Shown here one piece after another: positions 26,422 to 35,392 of a stretch of 64,000 bases of DNA (position 1 is its first letter; the number at the start of each line of letters is the position of its first letter). The position numbers and the translations under genes were made by a program. The notes beneath the pieces are model-generated. The model was given only the letters and a program-made list of their open reading frames with translations, did no database searches and was not told the DNA's origin. The stretch is from Patescibacteria group bacterium UBA6220 (lineage in GTDB: Bacteria > Patescibacteriota > Minisyncoccia > Minisyncoccales > Minisyncoccaceae): NCBI GenBank assembly GCA_002421745.1, contig DISC01000006.1:70059-134058 (forward strand), given 5' to 3'.

Positions 26422-27339
26422 CTAATAACAAGCCGGACAAAATGTTTCTTCCTCGATTAATTGTTCTAATCCTGGAATAGGCTCAAAATCTTCTATCTCC
26501 TTGGCTGGAGTAGGAGCAACATACTTAACTTCTTTATTTATGGGAATATCTTTATTAGATGCAGATATTTGTTTTGCTTTTAATATCCATGCATCAAAAG
26601 ATGTCCAAACAATATTCTTAGAGCTTAAAGCATTTTGATAAACATTCCACCACTCTGTTCTAGTTCCACCAAGATAAGCGTGCGACACAAGAATTAAATT
26701 TTCTGAACCTTTTAAAAGACTTCCCTCAACAACTTTTTTGAAATCATTGGCATCTGCACCCCTAGCCCAAAGACTATAATCACACAACGACCCAGATCCC
26801 ATCTCCTCAAATTCTATATTTGAAACCGAAATTATTTTAACATTATATTCTTTGGGAGCATAAACAATGGCTTTTACTCCTTGAGTACCTCTAGCTAATA
26901 CATATTCTATTCCTAAAGCATCGGCTGCCTTTAATGTATTTTCATCATAAGCAAAATATCTACTTCCAAAAACTTTCATTTTTTTACCAGTAATATTATA
27001 TATCAACTCTTGAGCTTCTTTCATGTATTGATACTGATTTTCGTAAGGCATATCCCAAAAAGGTTCACTATCATATCCTCCAGCTATTTCATATCCTTTA
27101 TTTGCTAATCTTTTAAAAACATCGGGATATTCATTAAGAACATTATCTTGAACTTTTACTAAGGCACCGATATTCCTTTTGTCTAACTCTTTTTCCCAAT
27201 TTAACACTCCTTCAATTTTTTCAAACTCAATTAACATAATTAACCCATTAGTAGCTTTTTTTTGATACAAATAAAAACTACCTAAAAAAATACTTATTAC
27301 TATTATTAAAATTAATAATATTAGGTATTGTTTTTTCAT
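26422..27339 (-). CDS. Membrane-anchored, polysaccharide-deacetylase-like protein
   Basis: 305 residues. N-terminal helix (about 4-24), then an alpha/beta domain with ALVKVQDNVLNEYPDVFKRL, GYEIAGGYDSEPFWDMPYE, KVFGSRYFAYDENTLKAADALG and LVSHAYLGGTRTEWW, the order of strands seen in NodB/TIM-barrel deacetylases. The classical HSxxH metal motif is not intact, so enzymatic activity is uncertain. The tail ends in FCPACY, a possible redox or metal pair. It follows the DUF134 gene after three bases. Confidence 0.65.
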   Translation of the reverse strand: MKKQYLILLILIIVISIFLGSFYLYQKKATNGLIMLIEFEKIEGVLNWEKELDKRNIGALVKVQDNVLNEYPDVFKRLANKGYEIAGGYDSEPFWDMPYENQYQYMKEAQELIYNITGKKMKVFGSRYFAYDENTLKAADALGIEYVLARGTQGVKAIVYAPKEYNVKIISVSNIEFEEMGSGSLCDYSLWARGADANDFKKVVEGSLLKGSENLILVSHAYLGGTRTEWWNVYQNALSSKNIVWTSFDAWILKAKQISASNKDIPINKEVKYVAPTPAKEIEDFEPIPGLEQLIEEETFCPACY

Positions 27340-27342
27340 ATT

Positions 27343-27621
27343 TTATTTATTAATAATTTTTATAGCTTTACCTTCGACAAGGGCTTCCGCAATTTTTTTC
27401 CTTGCTGAAGTTAAAATTCTCTGAAGAGTACTTTGTGAAATATTCATTTTAATCGCTGCCTCTTTCTGATCCAATCCTTCATAATCACAGAATCTTAAAA
27501 CCTCCAACTCATCCATCTCCAAACCAACTTCTTCCAATAGAGACAATGGAATTGCCCTAGGTTTAAAATATGTCACACTTGGATTAAAACATATTTTTCT
27601 TGGTTTTATTGGTCTCACCAT
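27343..27621 (-). CDS. DUF134 family DNA-binding protein
   Basis: 92 residues, the usual size. MVRPIKPRKI at the start and a sigma-70-region-4-like helix-turn-helix (LEVLRFCDYEGLDQKEAA, then MNISQSTLQRILTSARKKIAEAL) identify DUF134. Probable transcription regulator; the family often sits with iron-molybdenum-cofactor and DUF5320 genes. Two bases separate it from the thioredoxin gene. Confidence 0.92.
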   Translation of the reverse strand: MVRPIKPRKICFNPSVTYFKPRAIPLSLLEEVGLEMDELEVLRFCDYEGLDQKEAAIKMNISQSTLQRILTSARKKIAEALVEGKAIKIINK

Positions 27622-27623
27622 AA

Positions 27624-27890
27624 TTACTTATCTTTATTTTGATTAATAACTTCAACTAATTTAATTTTATCTACTTCGCCACTTAAACGCAAGAATTCAA
27701 CATCATCTTTATCTAAGAATATAAAGGTTGGCATAGCAGTAATATTATATTTATCTACAAAATCTTTATTTTGATCAAAATCAAAATATTCAGTTTGAAG
27801 CCAGGGATTTTCTGATTCTATTTCTTTCCATCTTGGCCCCATAACTTTACAACCCGAACACCAAACTGCTCCAATTTTTAATACTTTCAT
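27624..27890 (-). CDS. Thioredoxin-like protein
   Basis: 88 residues, a compact thioredoxin fold. Active site AVWCSGCKVMGP (WCxxC) and the cis-proline ITAMPTFIFLD are present. Cytoplasmic disulfide reductase, or a reductant for the neighbouring DUF5320/DUF134 function. Confidence 0.9.
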   Translation of the reverse strand: MKVLKIGAVWCSGCKVMGPRWKEIESENPWLQTEYFDFDQNKDFVDKYNITAMPTFIFLDKDDVEFLRLSGEVDKIKLVEVINQNKDK

Positions 27891-27926
27891 AAAATCTTTA
27901 TTAATTTTATTATAAAATACAAAAAC

Positions 27927-27949
27927 ATCCCGTCCTTATGAGACGGGAT
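27927..27949 (-). terminator. Terminator after the DUF5320 gene
   Basis: ATCCCGTC (27927-27934) pairs with GACGGGAT (27942-27949), loop of seven; on the minus strand it is followed by GTTTTTG. It may reduce transcription of the thioredoxin and DUF134 genes that share the upstream promoter. Confidence 0.8.
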
Positions 27950-27954
27950 ACTTT

Positions 27955-28182
27955 TTATTCTTGATTTTCAATTTCAGTAATTCTTTCTTTGACAGCCTTT
28001 AATTCTTCTTCCAGCGATACTGCCTCTTCTTTAAGTAAATCTTTTTCTTCTTTTTTGGTAAAAAATCTTCTACCTCCGAATCCTCTACCAAAACCACGAC
28101 CCAAACCATTGCAACATGGACCCATTCCTCTTCCTGTTCTAGCCCCCATTCCCATTGGTCCTGTTTTATCTAAATTAGGCAT
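27955..28182 (-). CDS. DUF5320 family protein
   Basis: 75 residues. Glycine-, arginine- and methionine-rich N-terminus (GPMGMGARTGRGMGPC and GRGFGRGFGG) then a coiled coil (about 43-75). This matches DUF5320 small proteins, often beside DUF134 and iron-molybdenum-cofactor-type proteins. Function unknown. First gene of the set. Confidence 0.9.
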   Translation of the reverse strand: MPNLDKTGPMGMGARTGRGMGPCCNGLGRGFGRGFGGRRFFTKKEEKDLLKEEAVSLEEELKAVKERITEIENQE

Positions 28183-28210
28183 ATGTTTATTAATTATTGA
28201 TTCTTATATA

Positions 28211-28269
28211 GCGATATGACTAGTATCGCCACCTATTATGAGTATATATTCATAACAATATCTTGTCAA
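28211..28269 (-). promoter_or_regulatory. Promoter and leader hairpin of the DUF5320 operon
   Basis: TTGACA (28264-28269) and TATACT (28241-28246) are 17 bases apart on the minus strand. Just downstream, GCGATA (28211-28216) and TATCGC (28224-28229) form an inverted repeat in the leader, a possible operator. Confidence 0.7.
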
Positions 28270-28279
28270 GCATACAAAA

Positions 28280-28300
28280 CGACCATCAAAATGATGGTCG
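28280..28300 (-). terminator. Terminator of the glutamine-rich protein gene
   Basis: CGACCATCA (28280-28288) pairs with TGATGGTCG (28292-28300), loop of three; minus-strand TTTTG follows. Confidence 0.8.
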
Positions 28301-28334
28301 CTACTCCCCTTAAATTTTAAATTTATTTTTTTAC

Positions 28335-29126
28335 TTATCTAGAAAATAATCTAAATACCCAACCAAACAAACTAAATCCTTTTTGAGAACTCTCCAAGAC
28401 ACTCTCAATTTCCGAATTGGCTTGTTCAAGAAGTTGAGCTTGTTGAGTCAAAACTTGTTGATCTGCCTGGTCACTAAGTTGCGTTTTAATTTGATTTAAT
28501 TGTTGAATTTGTTCACGATTTTGTTCCAATATTTTTTCTGCATTACTTATCTCTGCATAATTAGGGCCAACAAAAAATTTAACAAATTCATTGCGACTCT
28601 GTACTTTTTGTAAGCTTTCTTCTATTTTTTCTTGATTTTGAGTTTGAGTTTGAGCAATAATTTTTATTTCTTGACCAATCCCTGTGTTTCTTTCTGCAAC
28701 CTGAAGCATTTCTTGGGCTGCATTAGCCACTTGGCTTCTCCTTTGTTGAGCATTAATCAAACCAGATTGAGCCTGTGTTTCTTGGTTATTATTTTGAACT
28801 TGGGCATTCTCTTGATTCTTTACTTGATTTTGAACTTGAGCATTATTCCCTGTTCCGTCCTGTAAATTTTGCTGAGTTTGTTGCTGCGATTGTTGTTGAA
28901 TTTGCGCCCCATTTGTTTCATTTTGATTTGCATTATTTCCAGTTTGAGTTTGTTCGTTGTTTTCTATTTTTATTTGAATATTTTCTCCTTGATTTACAGT
29001 TTGTGTTTGTTGCTGATTTTGAGTTCCACTATTGGCTCCAGCTCCACCATTTTGAGCTGCATAAGCACTACCAACAAAAACAAATGTTATTAATAATAAT
29101 CCTATAATTAAATGTTGTTTTTTCAT
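28335..29126 (-). CDS. Secreted glutamine/asparagine-rich protein
   Basis: 263 residues. Signal sequence (1-23, LIIGLLLITFVFVGSAYA), then a low-complexity Gln/Asn/Thr-rich region (about 24-130) with alternating QTQ and NNQ runs, and a helical coiled-coil part (about 140-245) with AAQEMLQVAER and EQNREQIQQLNQ. A hydrophobic end (GFSLFGWVFRLFSR) may anchor it. No family recognised. Long open frames on the other strand here are consequences of the composition. Confidence 0.75.
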   Translation of the reverse strand: MKKQHLIIGLLLITFVFVGSAYAAQNGGAGANSGTQNQQQTQTVNQGENIQIKIENNEQTQTGNNANQNETNGAQIQQQSQQQTQQNLQDGTGNNAQVQNQVKNQENAQVQNNNQETQAQSGLINAQQRRSQVANAAQEMLQVAERNTGIGQEIKIIAQTQTQNQEKIEESLQKVQSRNEFVKFFVGPNYAEISNAEKILEQNREQIQQLNQIKTQLSDQADQQVLTQQAQLLEQANSEIESVLESSQKGFSLFGWVFRLFSR

Positions 29127-29230
29127 ATTTTTTAATAAATTATTTATAATCTACCTCTTTATACTATTGTACTATAAAAACCATACAAATCAACCAATCA
29201 TTTACTGTAATTTTATTTTAACAATTTCTA

Positions 29231-29794
29231 TTAATTCATAGGAAACTTAAAAGTATCTAGCATTTTTTCAAAAATTACCATACAAGATTGATATTTATCC
29301 ATAGATGCTACCATATCTATTCTATTTGAAGTATTATTAAAATAAATTACTCCTACGGGAGCAGAATTTTCTACAGGAAACTTGCTAAATTTTATACCCG
29401 GCAATTCATCAACAATACAAACCTCTTCTTTATATCCATGCTGTCTATACCAATCCATCTCAAAATTACTATCAGTGCCATTGGATACAATTAATATATT
29501 TAACGAACAATATCCATTATCATCCCATCTATGTCCAATAATTGTTGCTGGAGGAAATCCAACTTCTTTTTGGAGCATCCATTCTTTTGGATATTTTATT
29601 TCAAAATTATGTATTTGATTTGTATAAGTTTCCCAATCTATTGTTTCATTTTCAATATTGCTTTGAGACAAATTTATTTGATTATTTTCCTTAAAAAACC
29701 AATCATGCTGAAAAGCCAAGACTGTGCCAATTAAAATAAGAATTGCAATAATTATTACAAAAAACCATCTTCTTTCAAATAAACCTTTCAACAT
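29231..29794 (-). CDS. Membrane-anchored PsbP-like protein
   Basis: 187 residues. N-terminal helix (about 10-29) and an outer domain with DWETYTNQIHNFEIKYPKEW, the typical opening of PsbP-like alpha/beta modules, running to FEKMLDTFKFP. Similar architecture to 32550-33161. Role unknown; common on Patescibacteria surfaces. Confidence 0.65.
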   Translation of the reverse strand: MLKGLFERRWFFVIIIAILILIGTVLAFQHDWFFKENNQINLSQSNIENETIDWETYTNQIHNFEIKYPKEWMLQKEVGFPPATIIGHRWDDNGYCSLNILIVSNGTDSNFEMDWYRQHGYKEEVCIVDELPGIKFSKFPVENSAPVGVIYFNNTSNRIDMVASMDKYQSCMVIFEKMLDTFKFPMN

Positions 29795-29817
29795 ATTTTA
29801 TATATTTCAATTATTAT

Positions 29818-30177
29818 TTATGGACAATGAGATTGTTTGTTTTTTTGAAGCCAATTTATCAGAAAAAGCACTCCAATAAAAATAGCTGGTCCAGATATAA
29901 AAACATACCAAGTCCAATGACGATCCAAGCCAACCATCCAAACATACCAAAAAGCCATAGCAAAAAAAGCGATTGCTCCCACTAAATCATATTTCCAAGC
30001 AGCAATAGTTACTCCAATCAATAAAAATACAGGCAAAAGATGCATAAAAAGAGCTATCGCAAGCTCCCAACCACTATATTCTCCAAAAACATCTAAAGAA
30101 AACAATGAAATAAATAAAACAAAAACTATACTTAAAATTCGCGGCAACCAATAAATAATTTTTTTAAAAGTTGACAT
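29818..30177 (-). CDS. Four-helix membrane protein, DUF7670-like
   Basis: 119 residues with four helices (about 10-30, 37-58, 62-83, 90-110). The WKYDLVGAIAFFAMAFWYV stretch is like a common small membrane family (I believe DUF7670). Function unknown. Twelve bases separate it from the 62-residue gene at 30190, so they are probably co-transcribed. Confidence 0.6.
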   Translation of the reverse strand: MSTFKKIIYWLPRILSIVFVLFISLFSLDVFGEYSGWELAIALFMHLLPVFLLIGVTIAAWKYDLVGAIAFFAMAFWYVWMVGLDRHWTWYVFISGPAIFIGVLFLINWLQKNKQSHCP

Positions 30178-30189
30178 AATATTAATTAT

Positions 30190-30378
30190 TTATTTTTCAG
30201 TCACAAACTTGATAATAAAATATATTGTCGTTACTGCAAATAATCCCCACCAAAACCATAAAAGACCTGCCAAATAACTATAAAAATATAAACCCAATAA
30301 AATCCCCAAAGAAAGAAGGCAAATTTTTATAAAACCTATCTCCCACCATTGAAATGTCCATTTTTTAAAAATTTTCAT
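30190..30378 (-). CDS. Small two-helix membrane protein
   Basis: 62 residues rich in Trp and Phe (FKKWTFQWWEIGF), with helices at about 14-33 and 36-56. No family recognised. Probably in one operon with 29818-30177. Confidence 0.55.
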   Translation of the reverse strand: MKIFKKWTFQWWEIGFIKICLLSLGILLGLYFYSYLAGLLWFWWGLFAVTTIYFIIKFVTEK

Positions 30379-30417
30379 ATATTTTTTTTATTATAATAAT
30401 TATTATTCTAAAAATAA

Positions 30418-31512
30418 TTATGGCTGAAAAATATCTTGTGGCTCAAAACGAACCTGTTGAATTTCCGAAAACTGTTTTGCAGTAGCTTCAATTTGAAGCC
30501 ACAATATCCCGGTCCGACACGACCCACCAATAGTCTTATTATTGGGATCATTAAATGTAAGCGTTAAAACTCCGTTATTTTCCGATGCAGCCTCTAATGA
30601 AAATCCTTGCAATGGATATTCCGTACTAATACCCTGCGCCATTTCCGCACTTGTTAAATTTCCAGAAATAAGAAGCTTTATGGTGTCTTGTATAGGTGTA
30701 TTGGTTATAGGAATTTCGCGATCTACGGACACTAGCCCGTTTTTACTACAAAGAATATTTCCACTATTATCTTTATCTAAGCTTGCATCATAATAATACA
30801 ATTTTACTTTTCTTAATTGCTCAGTAGATCTTTGTATTAATATATTTTTTACAAATACCATATCATTAATTTTCCACCCAACAATTTGAACTCTGTCTCC
30901 CGCTTCTAAGGATGTTTCCAAGCAAGATTTGGAAATCGAATTAATTTGACAAAGACTTTCTTCGCTAAATTTAAGTTCATTATATAATGCTGGCGAACCT
31001 TGTTTTTCATAAACTAAATACCAAATACCTGATTTAAGACCGGGATTATCCTTCACAAGATTTCCCATTTCAAAAAAATCAGTTTGTTTTTCCGCTGCCT
31101 TCAAAGTAACTGGGATTCGAAGCTCTCCATCATTCTGAGGAAGACCCGACGGATTATCCCTTTGCAAAACAAGTGTTCCTTGTTGATCTTTTGGAATCGA
31201 AAAAAACAGAACACTTTCAAATGGAACAAATTTTTCTGTCATCCAATCTTCCTGAGCTTGAGCATAAGTTTGTTTAATAATATTCCCATTCTCATCAAGC
31301 AATTTTATTGGAAATGTGGCCTCAAAAAACCAATAGCCCACAGCCTCTCCATTGACAATAAAAGGACTTTGAATTTCTTGATTTAATTGCGGATTTTCAA
31401 CTTTAATAAGTACAGCTTCAGGTTCCTGATTTACTAATTTTTGACCAAGAAAACCCAAGGTAAAAATACCGACTATTATCACAAGTACAATAATTAATAA
31501 TATTTTTTTCAT
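30418..31512 (-). CDS. Membrane-anchored Gmad2 and GerMN domain protein
   Basis: 364 residues. N-terminal helix (about 4-24), a Gmad2 Ig-like domain (about 35-140: VENPQLNQEIQSPFIVNGEA), a middle region, and a C-terminal GerMN domain (about 235-360: KVKLYYYDASLD, TIKLLISGNLTSAE, GVLTLTFNDP, WLQIEATAKQF). The Gmad2 plus GerMN pairing is known from sporulation-type and other envelope proteins. Probable wall-associated structural protein. Confidence 0.85.
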   Translation of the reverse strand: MKKILLIIVLVIIVGIFTLGFLGQKLVNQEPEAVLIKVENPQLNQEIQSPFIVNGEAVGYWFFEATFPIKLLDENGNIIKQTYAQAQEDWMTEKFVPFESVLFFSIPKDQQGTLVLQRDNPSGLPQNDGELRIPVTLKAAEKQTDFFEMGNLVKDNPGLKSGIWYLVYEKQGSPALYNELKFSEESLCQINSISKSCLETSLEAGDRVQIVGWKINDMVFVKNILIQRSTEQLRKVKLYYYDASLDKDNSGNILCSKNGLVSVDREIPITNTPIQDTIKLLISGNLTSAEMAQGISTEYPLQGFSLEAASENNGVLTLTFNDPNNKTIGGSCRTGILWLQIEATAKQFSEIQQVRFEPQDIFQP

Positions 31513-31537
31513 ATTTTTATTATATCATAAAATTTAA

Positions 31538-32458
31538 TCAAAAATCACCTAAAAGAAGATTGTTTTGTTTAATTCCTTGAGTTGTCCATATAAACCTCAA
31601 TGGATCAACAGACACGCCTCTCATAGTAATAGAAAAATGCAAATGTGGCGCTATAGAATATCCCGTATTGCCAGATAAACCTATATTATCTCCTAATTTT
31701 ATAATCTGTCCTTCCCTAACATCAAATCTATTAAGATGCAAATACAAAGAATAAACACCCAATCCATGATCCACTATTACGGTGTTTCCATAATTTGTCA
31801 TACCTCTGACAAAAACAACCTTACCATCATTTACAGCATAAATAGGTGTATTTAAGGGAGCCTCTAAATCTACCCCCAAATGTTGTATTTTATAATTTTG
31901 CGATTTACGAATATTGCCAAAAGAGCCTACATCTTTAACTTTAAAAACTGGATAAACAAAAGGTTTGGTAATATAAGATACTGGTGTAATAACGTTTAAA
32001 ACTTTAGCTAAGCTTTTATTCTCAATATTAATTATATTATTTATTATATTTTTACTGGTATATCCTTTTTGAGCTAACTCCTTAGTGACAACCATCTTTG
32101 TTTCCAAAAAACTTCTCTTAACTACAGTTATGTTTTTTTCGAAAATTGCTTTATTGGGAACACTAACAGAAAGCTTGTATTCTCCAGGCGTCTTATTTAA
32201 GGGAGCTCCCGTGATTGCAATCCAATCTTTATTGTCTTCGTTTCGAAAAAAATGTAATTTCACTGAGCCAAAACTTCCAGTAATTTCATTTACTTCATCT
32301 TTTACCACAATCAAAAAAGTATCTGCTTGAGAAATAATTTCAGCAGAAACAAGTACTCTAGGAGGCAGAGCCGGACTATCAGCTCTTGCAAAACAAGCGG
32401 GACAAAAAATAGAACCCGCAATTATACATATTAAAATTAATGAAAATTTACGAAACAT
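31538..32458 (-). CDS. M23-family metallopeptidase (LytM/peptidoglycan hydrolase)
   Basis: 306 residues from the ATG at 32456-32458, which starts a clean signal peptide (MFRKFSLILICIIAGSIFC); an upstream ATG at 32491 would add 11 residues. Ig-like N-domain, then the LytM domain with HLGVDLEAP, YAVNDGKVVFVRG, DHGLGVYSLYLHL and APHLHFSI: the H-x(n)-D and HxH zinc ligands are all there. It should cut peptide cross-links in the wall during growth or division. Exported. Confidence 0.93.
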   Translation of the reverse strand: MFRKFSLILICIIAGSIFCPACFARADSPALPPRVLVSAEIISQADTFLIVVKDEVNEITGSFGSVKLHFFRNEDNKDWIAITGAPLNKTPGEYKLSVSVPNKAIFEKNITVVKRSFLETKMVVTKELAQKGYTSKNIINNIINIENKSLAKVLNVITPVSYITKPFVYPVFKVKDVGSFGNIRKSQNYKIQHLGVDLEAPLNTPIYAVNDGKVVFVRGMTNYGNTVIVDHGLGVYSLYLHLNRFDVREGQIIKLGDNIGLSGNTGYSIAPHLHFSITMRGVSVDPLRFIWTTQGIKQNNLLLGDF

Positions 32459-32549
32459 ATGTGTAATTCTCTTAATTTTATCTATTTCCATTATACCACA
32501 AAAAATTACGTTTTTAAGTAATTTTAAGTTTTTGACAATATGTACAATA

Positions 32550-33161
32550 TTATTTAAATTTTAAACTTTCGAGCACATTATAAAAAATCTCGCGATATTC
32601 CGGCCATTTCTCTGCAGTTGTATTGTCTGAAATTGTAAAATACTTATCTTTATTTAAAATCACTACAAGTATAATCTTAAAATTAACATCCTGCATAAAT
32701 AAATCTGCTTCCAAAACTTTGGCTGACTGACCATCGATCTTTCTTTCAATTTCAGAAGTAAAAGAAATCGACGGAACAGCGCTTTCCACCTGTCGCTTAA
32801 CCAAATCAACTATTTCGTTTAATTTGCCTTCATTAATATTATCAAAAGACACGGCCATATAACTCTTAAAATGAATTTTTTCAGCGGCACTATTTTTGGG
32901 ATGAACCTCTTTGGCATTTTGATAAGCCACTAAAGTATTTGGCATTTCTACTTGAATCCATCCAGTTGGCGGAATAAAAGTAAAATAATCTCCAACGTAT
33001 GGATTGCTAGACTTCAAGGAATCAGTCGGTATAAAATTTTTTTCTACTGATTGCAAATCCGAATTATTCTGATTTTTTACCAAATTTAAAAAATAAAAAG
33101 CCGAAACAATAACAACGACCACAACCATTAATACAGCCAAGAAAATAATTATTTTTTTCAT
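32550..33161 (-). CDS. Membrane-anchored PsbP-like protein
   Basis: 203 residues. N-terminal helix (about 3-25), then YVGDYFTFIPPTGWIQVEMP and a terminal AEKWPEYREIFYNVLESLKF, matching the PsbP-like alpha/beta fold. No catalytic residues are evident. Second member of this type in the window after 29231-29794. Confidence 0.65.
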   Translation of the reverse strand: MKKIIIFLAVLMVVVVVIVSAFYFLNLVKNQNNSDLQSVEKNFIPTDSLKSSNPYVGDYFTFIPPTGWIQVEMPNTLVAYQNAKEVHPKNSAAEKIHFKSYMAVSFDNINEGKLNEIVDLVKRQVESAVPSISFTSEIERKIDGQSAKVLEADLFMQDVNFKIILVVILNKDKYFTISDNTTAEKWPEYREIFYNVLESLKFK

Positions 33162-33175
33162 ATTTTTAAAAATTA

Positions 33176-33198
33176 CAACATCTCAAAAAGAGATGTTG
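33176..33198 (-). terminator. Terminator after the split surface gene
   Basis: CAACATCTC (33176-33184) pairs with GAGATGTTG (33190-33198) around five A residues. On the minus strand it is followed by TAATTTTT. Confidence 0.65.
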
Positions 33199-33276
33199 CC
33201 GTTAGTTAATTGATTATTAATTATTTGACTATTTTTTATATTTTTATATTTTTTCATATAAAACAGCTTAAAAATT

Positions 33277-34134
33277 TTATTGTCTGACTCCGCAACGATA
33301 TTCTCCTAATTCTTTTTTATCAAAAGTATTCAAGCTAAGTAGTACATAAGATTCGAGTTCTGCACCTAGCCCCATTGAAGTATATTCTGTTAATTTTGGA
33401 CAATTATCTTCTGTTACCTTCTCTTTTATGGGATTCCAATATGAAATTGTGTTATTTTCTACGACTATTGGTTTAGAATAATAATCTGTATAAACTTCTT
33501 TTCTACTATTTAAATCATAAATAGAAAGAATTCTGGGATCTGGAGCTGTTCCAATATCAAGAATTAAAAAATCGCCCTCAAACGCTAAAAAATACATGGG
33601 ACCAGAACCAACTTCAAAATCATCTTTTTCAACAACATATTTACAAGGAATATTTTGATTTTCCATTGTCTTATATTTTATCAAAATATTTGAATCTTTG
33701 GTTATAAAAAAATACTTAGAACTATCATGACATTCTGCATTATCTATTATTTGAATTTGTTGATTTCCAACTAATTGTTGCTCTTAATTTTGTAATTGAA
33801 CCTGATTAGATTGGATTGATTTATTATTTATTAAATAACAACCAACACCCCCAATAATCAACAACACCAAAACAATTAATACAATTCTTCTACTAGTGTT
33901 GTTTTTGCAAGCACGCTTAACAAAAAATATTACTACATCAATAAGTATGACCAAAAACGAAAGAAAAATCACAACATTCTTAATAATCTTTATTTCGCAA
34001 TAATTTCCAATAAAACCATTTCGAAAATATGCCATTGTAAAAAAATCGCAGTATTCTTTTCCATAAATAGACCAAAAGGAGAATATGATAATAATAGCCA
34101 AGAAAACTATTGTTCTTTTTATTATTCCTAGCAT
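33277..34134 (-). pseudogene. Membrane protein gene split by an in-frame TAA
   Basis: The N-terminal part (34134-33787) encodes three helices (about 8-25, 48-70, 83-102) and ends ...SNQVQLQN. A TAA at 33784-33786 follows, and the same frame then continues without any stop as EQQLVGNQQIQIIDNAEC through to YRCGVRQ at 33277. Both halves form one natural protein: three membrane helices, a Q/N linker and an outer domain of about 150 residues. The Q-rich context (QLQN-stop-EQQ) suggests CAA changed to TAA. If the downstream half is made at all it would need a TTG (33684) or ATG (33666) start. No family recognised. Confidence 0.8.
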
Positions 34135-34171
34135 GATTTAATATATTATTTTAATATTTTTTTATTTTAAT

Positions 34172-34870
34172 TTAATCTATGGCTTCTATTCTCCACATCT
34201 CGTCTTCTTTAATCAAGATGGCTCTATTTCTGCCAATATTTGTAAAATAAACCTGAACCACTCCATTGATTTCGACTGATTGTTCAATCTTCAAACCTGA
34301 AGCAAAGTCTTGTGCTCCTAGTATTGGATCAAAATCAAGGTATCTGTCACCAAAAATCTCCTCAGCCCTATCAAGAAGATCATTAAAATATTTCCTATAA
34401 TTATTACTATAAAACGTGCTTTCTGTTATATTATCTAATGAAAAGTTGTCATATATTGCGGCAATGTGCTTGCCTAAAGCCATAAATACCACCTGTTCCG
34501 GCGAAAACCCTGATCTATTTTCAATATTTTTAAAATGCTCCGTATTTTGCTGAATGTTAATATTTTTATTTAAAAAAGATTCTTCAAAAAAGAATTCTCC
34601 CATTATTAAAGTCTCCTTGTGAGTATTGTCTCTATCTTTTTCTCCTTGATTCGATATATTTGTATTTATTTTATCTCTTGTACTAGTTGTTAATAAATTT
34701 CCGGTGTCAGATGAAAGCGATTTATTATAAACATAGCAAGCTAAAACAATCATAGATACACAAGAAAAAACTGCGAATATAACCGCAATTATCCCTAAAA
34801 TAAATATACTTAATGATGGTATTTTTTTAGGAATAAAACCCAACCAAAAGTTATCTTTATTTTCTTGCAT
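34172..34870 (-). CDS. Membrane-anchored protein, DUF3828-like outer domain
   Basis: 232 residues. Helix at about 20-48, a polar linker, then an alpha/beta domain (about 115-232) with YFNDLLDRAEEIF, DFDPILGAQDF, VQVYFTNIGRNRAILIKEDEMWRI. The D-P-x-x-x-AQD motif and final strand pair resemble DUF3828. Unknown role. Upstream neighbour of the split gene at 33277. Confidence 0.6.
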   Translation of the reverse strand: MQENKDNFWLGFIPKKIPSLSIFILGIIAVIFAVFSCVSMIVLACYVYNKSLSSDTGNLLTTSTRDKINTNISNQGEKDRDNTHKETLIMGEFFFEESFLNKNINIQQNTEHFKNIENRSGFSPEQVVFMALGKHIAAIYDNFSLDNITESTFYSNNYRKYFNDLLDRAEEIFGDRYLDFDPILGAQDFASGLKIEQSVEINGVVQVYFTNIGRNRAILIKEDEMWRIEAID

Positions 34871-34971
34871 ATTTTTTAATTTCGCTACTTTAAACTATTA
34901 TACTACAAACAAAAAACCGACGCAAAGGTTGGCCTCGAATCAAAATACCAAAAAAAATTAAAACCTTTTTA

Positions 34972-35355
34972 TTAAATCCTTCCAATGATATGAAAATATG
35001 CTAATAAAAATTTTAAACTATAAAAAATTAACGCTACTCCCAATAGTAAAACAAAAATTTTTATTATTTTAACATGATTGTTTTCACTATTTTTAATATA
35101 ATCAATAGTAAATATTGATATATGTTTAGCAATAAATTTTAATAATCTAATAAACAAATCCAAGAAAAGCCATATAATTACTCCAATTTTTAAAAGTACT
35201 AAACCGCAACCATTTCCCCTGCCAGTTCCCCCAAAATTACAACTATCATTACTATAAATCAACCATAAGCACAATAATATTATAATTATCAAATAAATAA
35301 CGGTTCTTTTCCACGGACTATTTAAACAGCTTTTAATTATATTTTTTTGTTCCAT
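34972..35355 (-). CDS. Small multi-helix membrane protein, unknown
   Basis: 127 residues. Three helices (about 16-34, 50-72, 95-118) with a small cysteine/glycine loop (SCNFGGTGRGNGCG) between the first two. The layout resembles the N-terminal part of 33277-34134 (helix, short loop with 'YS/GN.C.F', helix), so the two may be distantly related. No family recognised. Confidence 0.55.
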   Translation of the reverse strand: MEQKNIIKSCLNSPWKRTVIYLIIIILLCLWLIYSNDSCNFGGTGRGNGCGLVLLKIGVIIWLFLDLFIRLLKFIAKHISIFTIDYIKNSENNHVKIIKIFVLLLGVALIFYSLKFLLAYFHIIGRI

Positions 35356-35392
35356 AATTTTTTATTAATTAAAAAATAGACCCACCTTTTGT

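Noticed and set aside
28632..29107. Plus-strand open frames opposite the glutamine-rich gene
   Set aside because: Anti-sense of CAA/CAG/AAT repeats yields Leu/Ile/Phe-rich frames; the minus-strand protein has a proper signal peptide.
33277..33684. A separate 135-residue gene starting at TTG 33684
   Set aside because: The same frame stays open up to the TAA at 33784 and joins naturally to the upstream half; a lone TTG start is less likely than a nonsense mutation.
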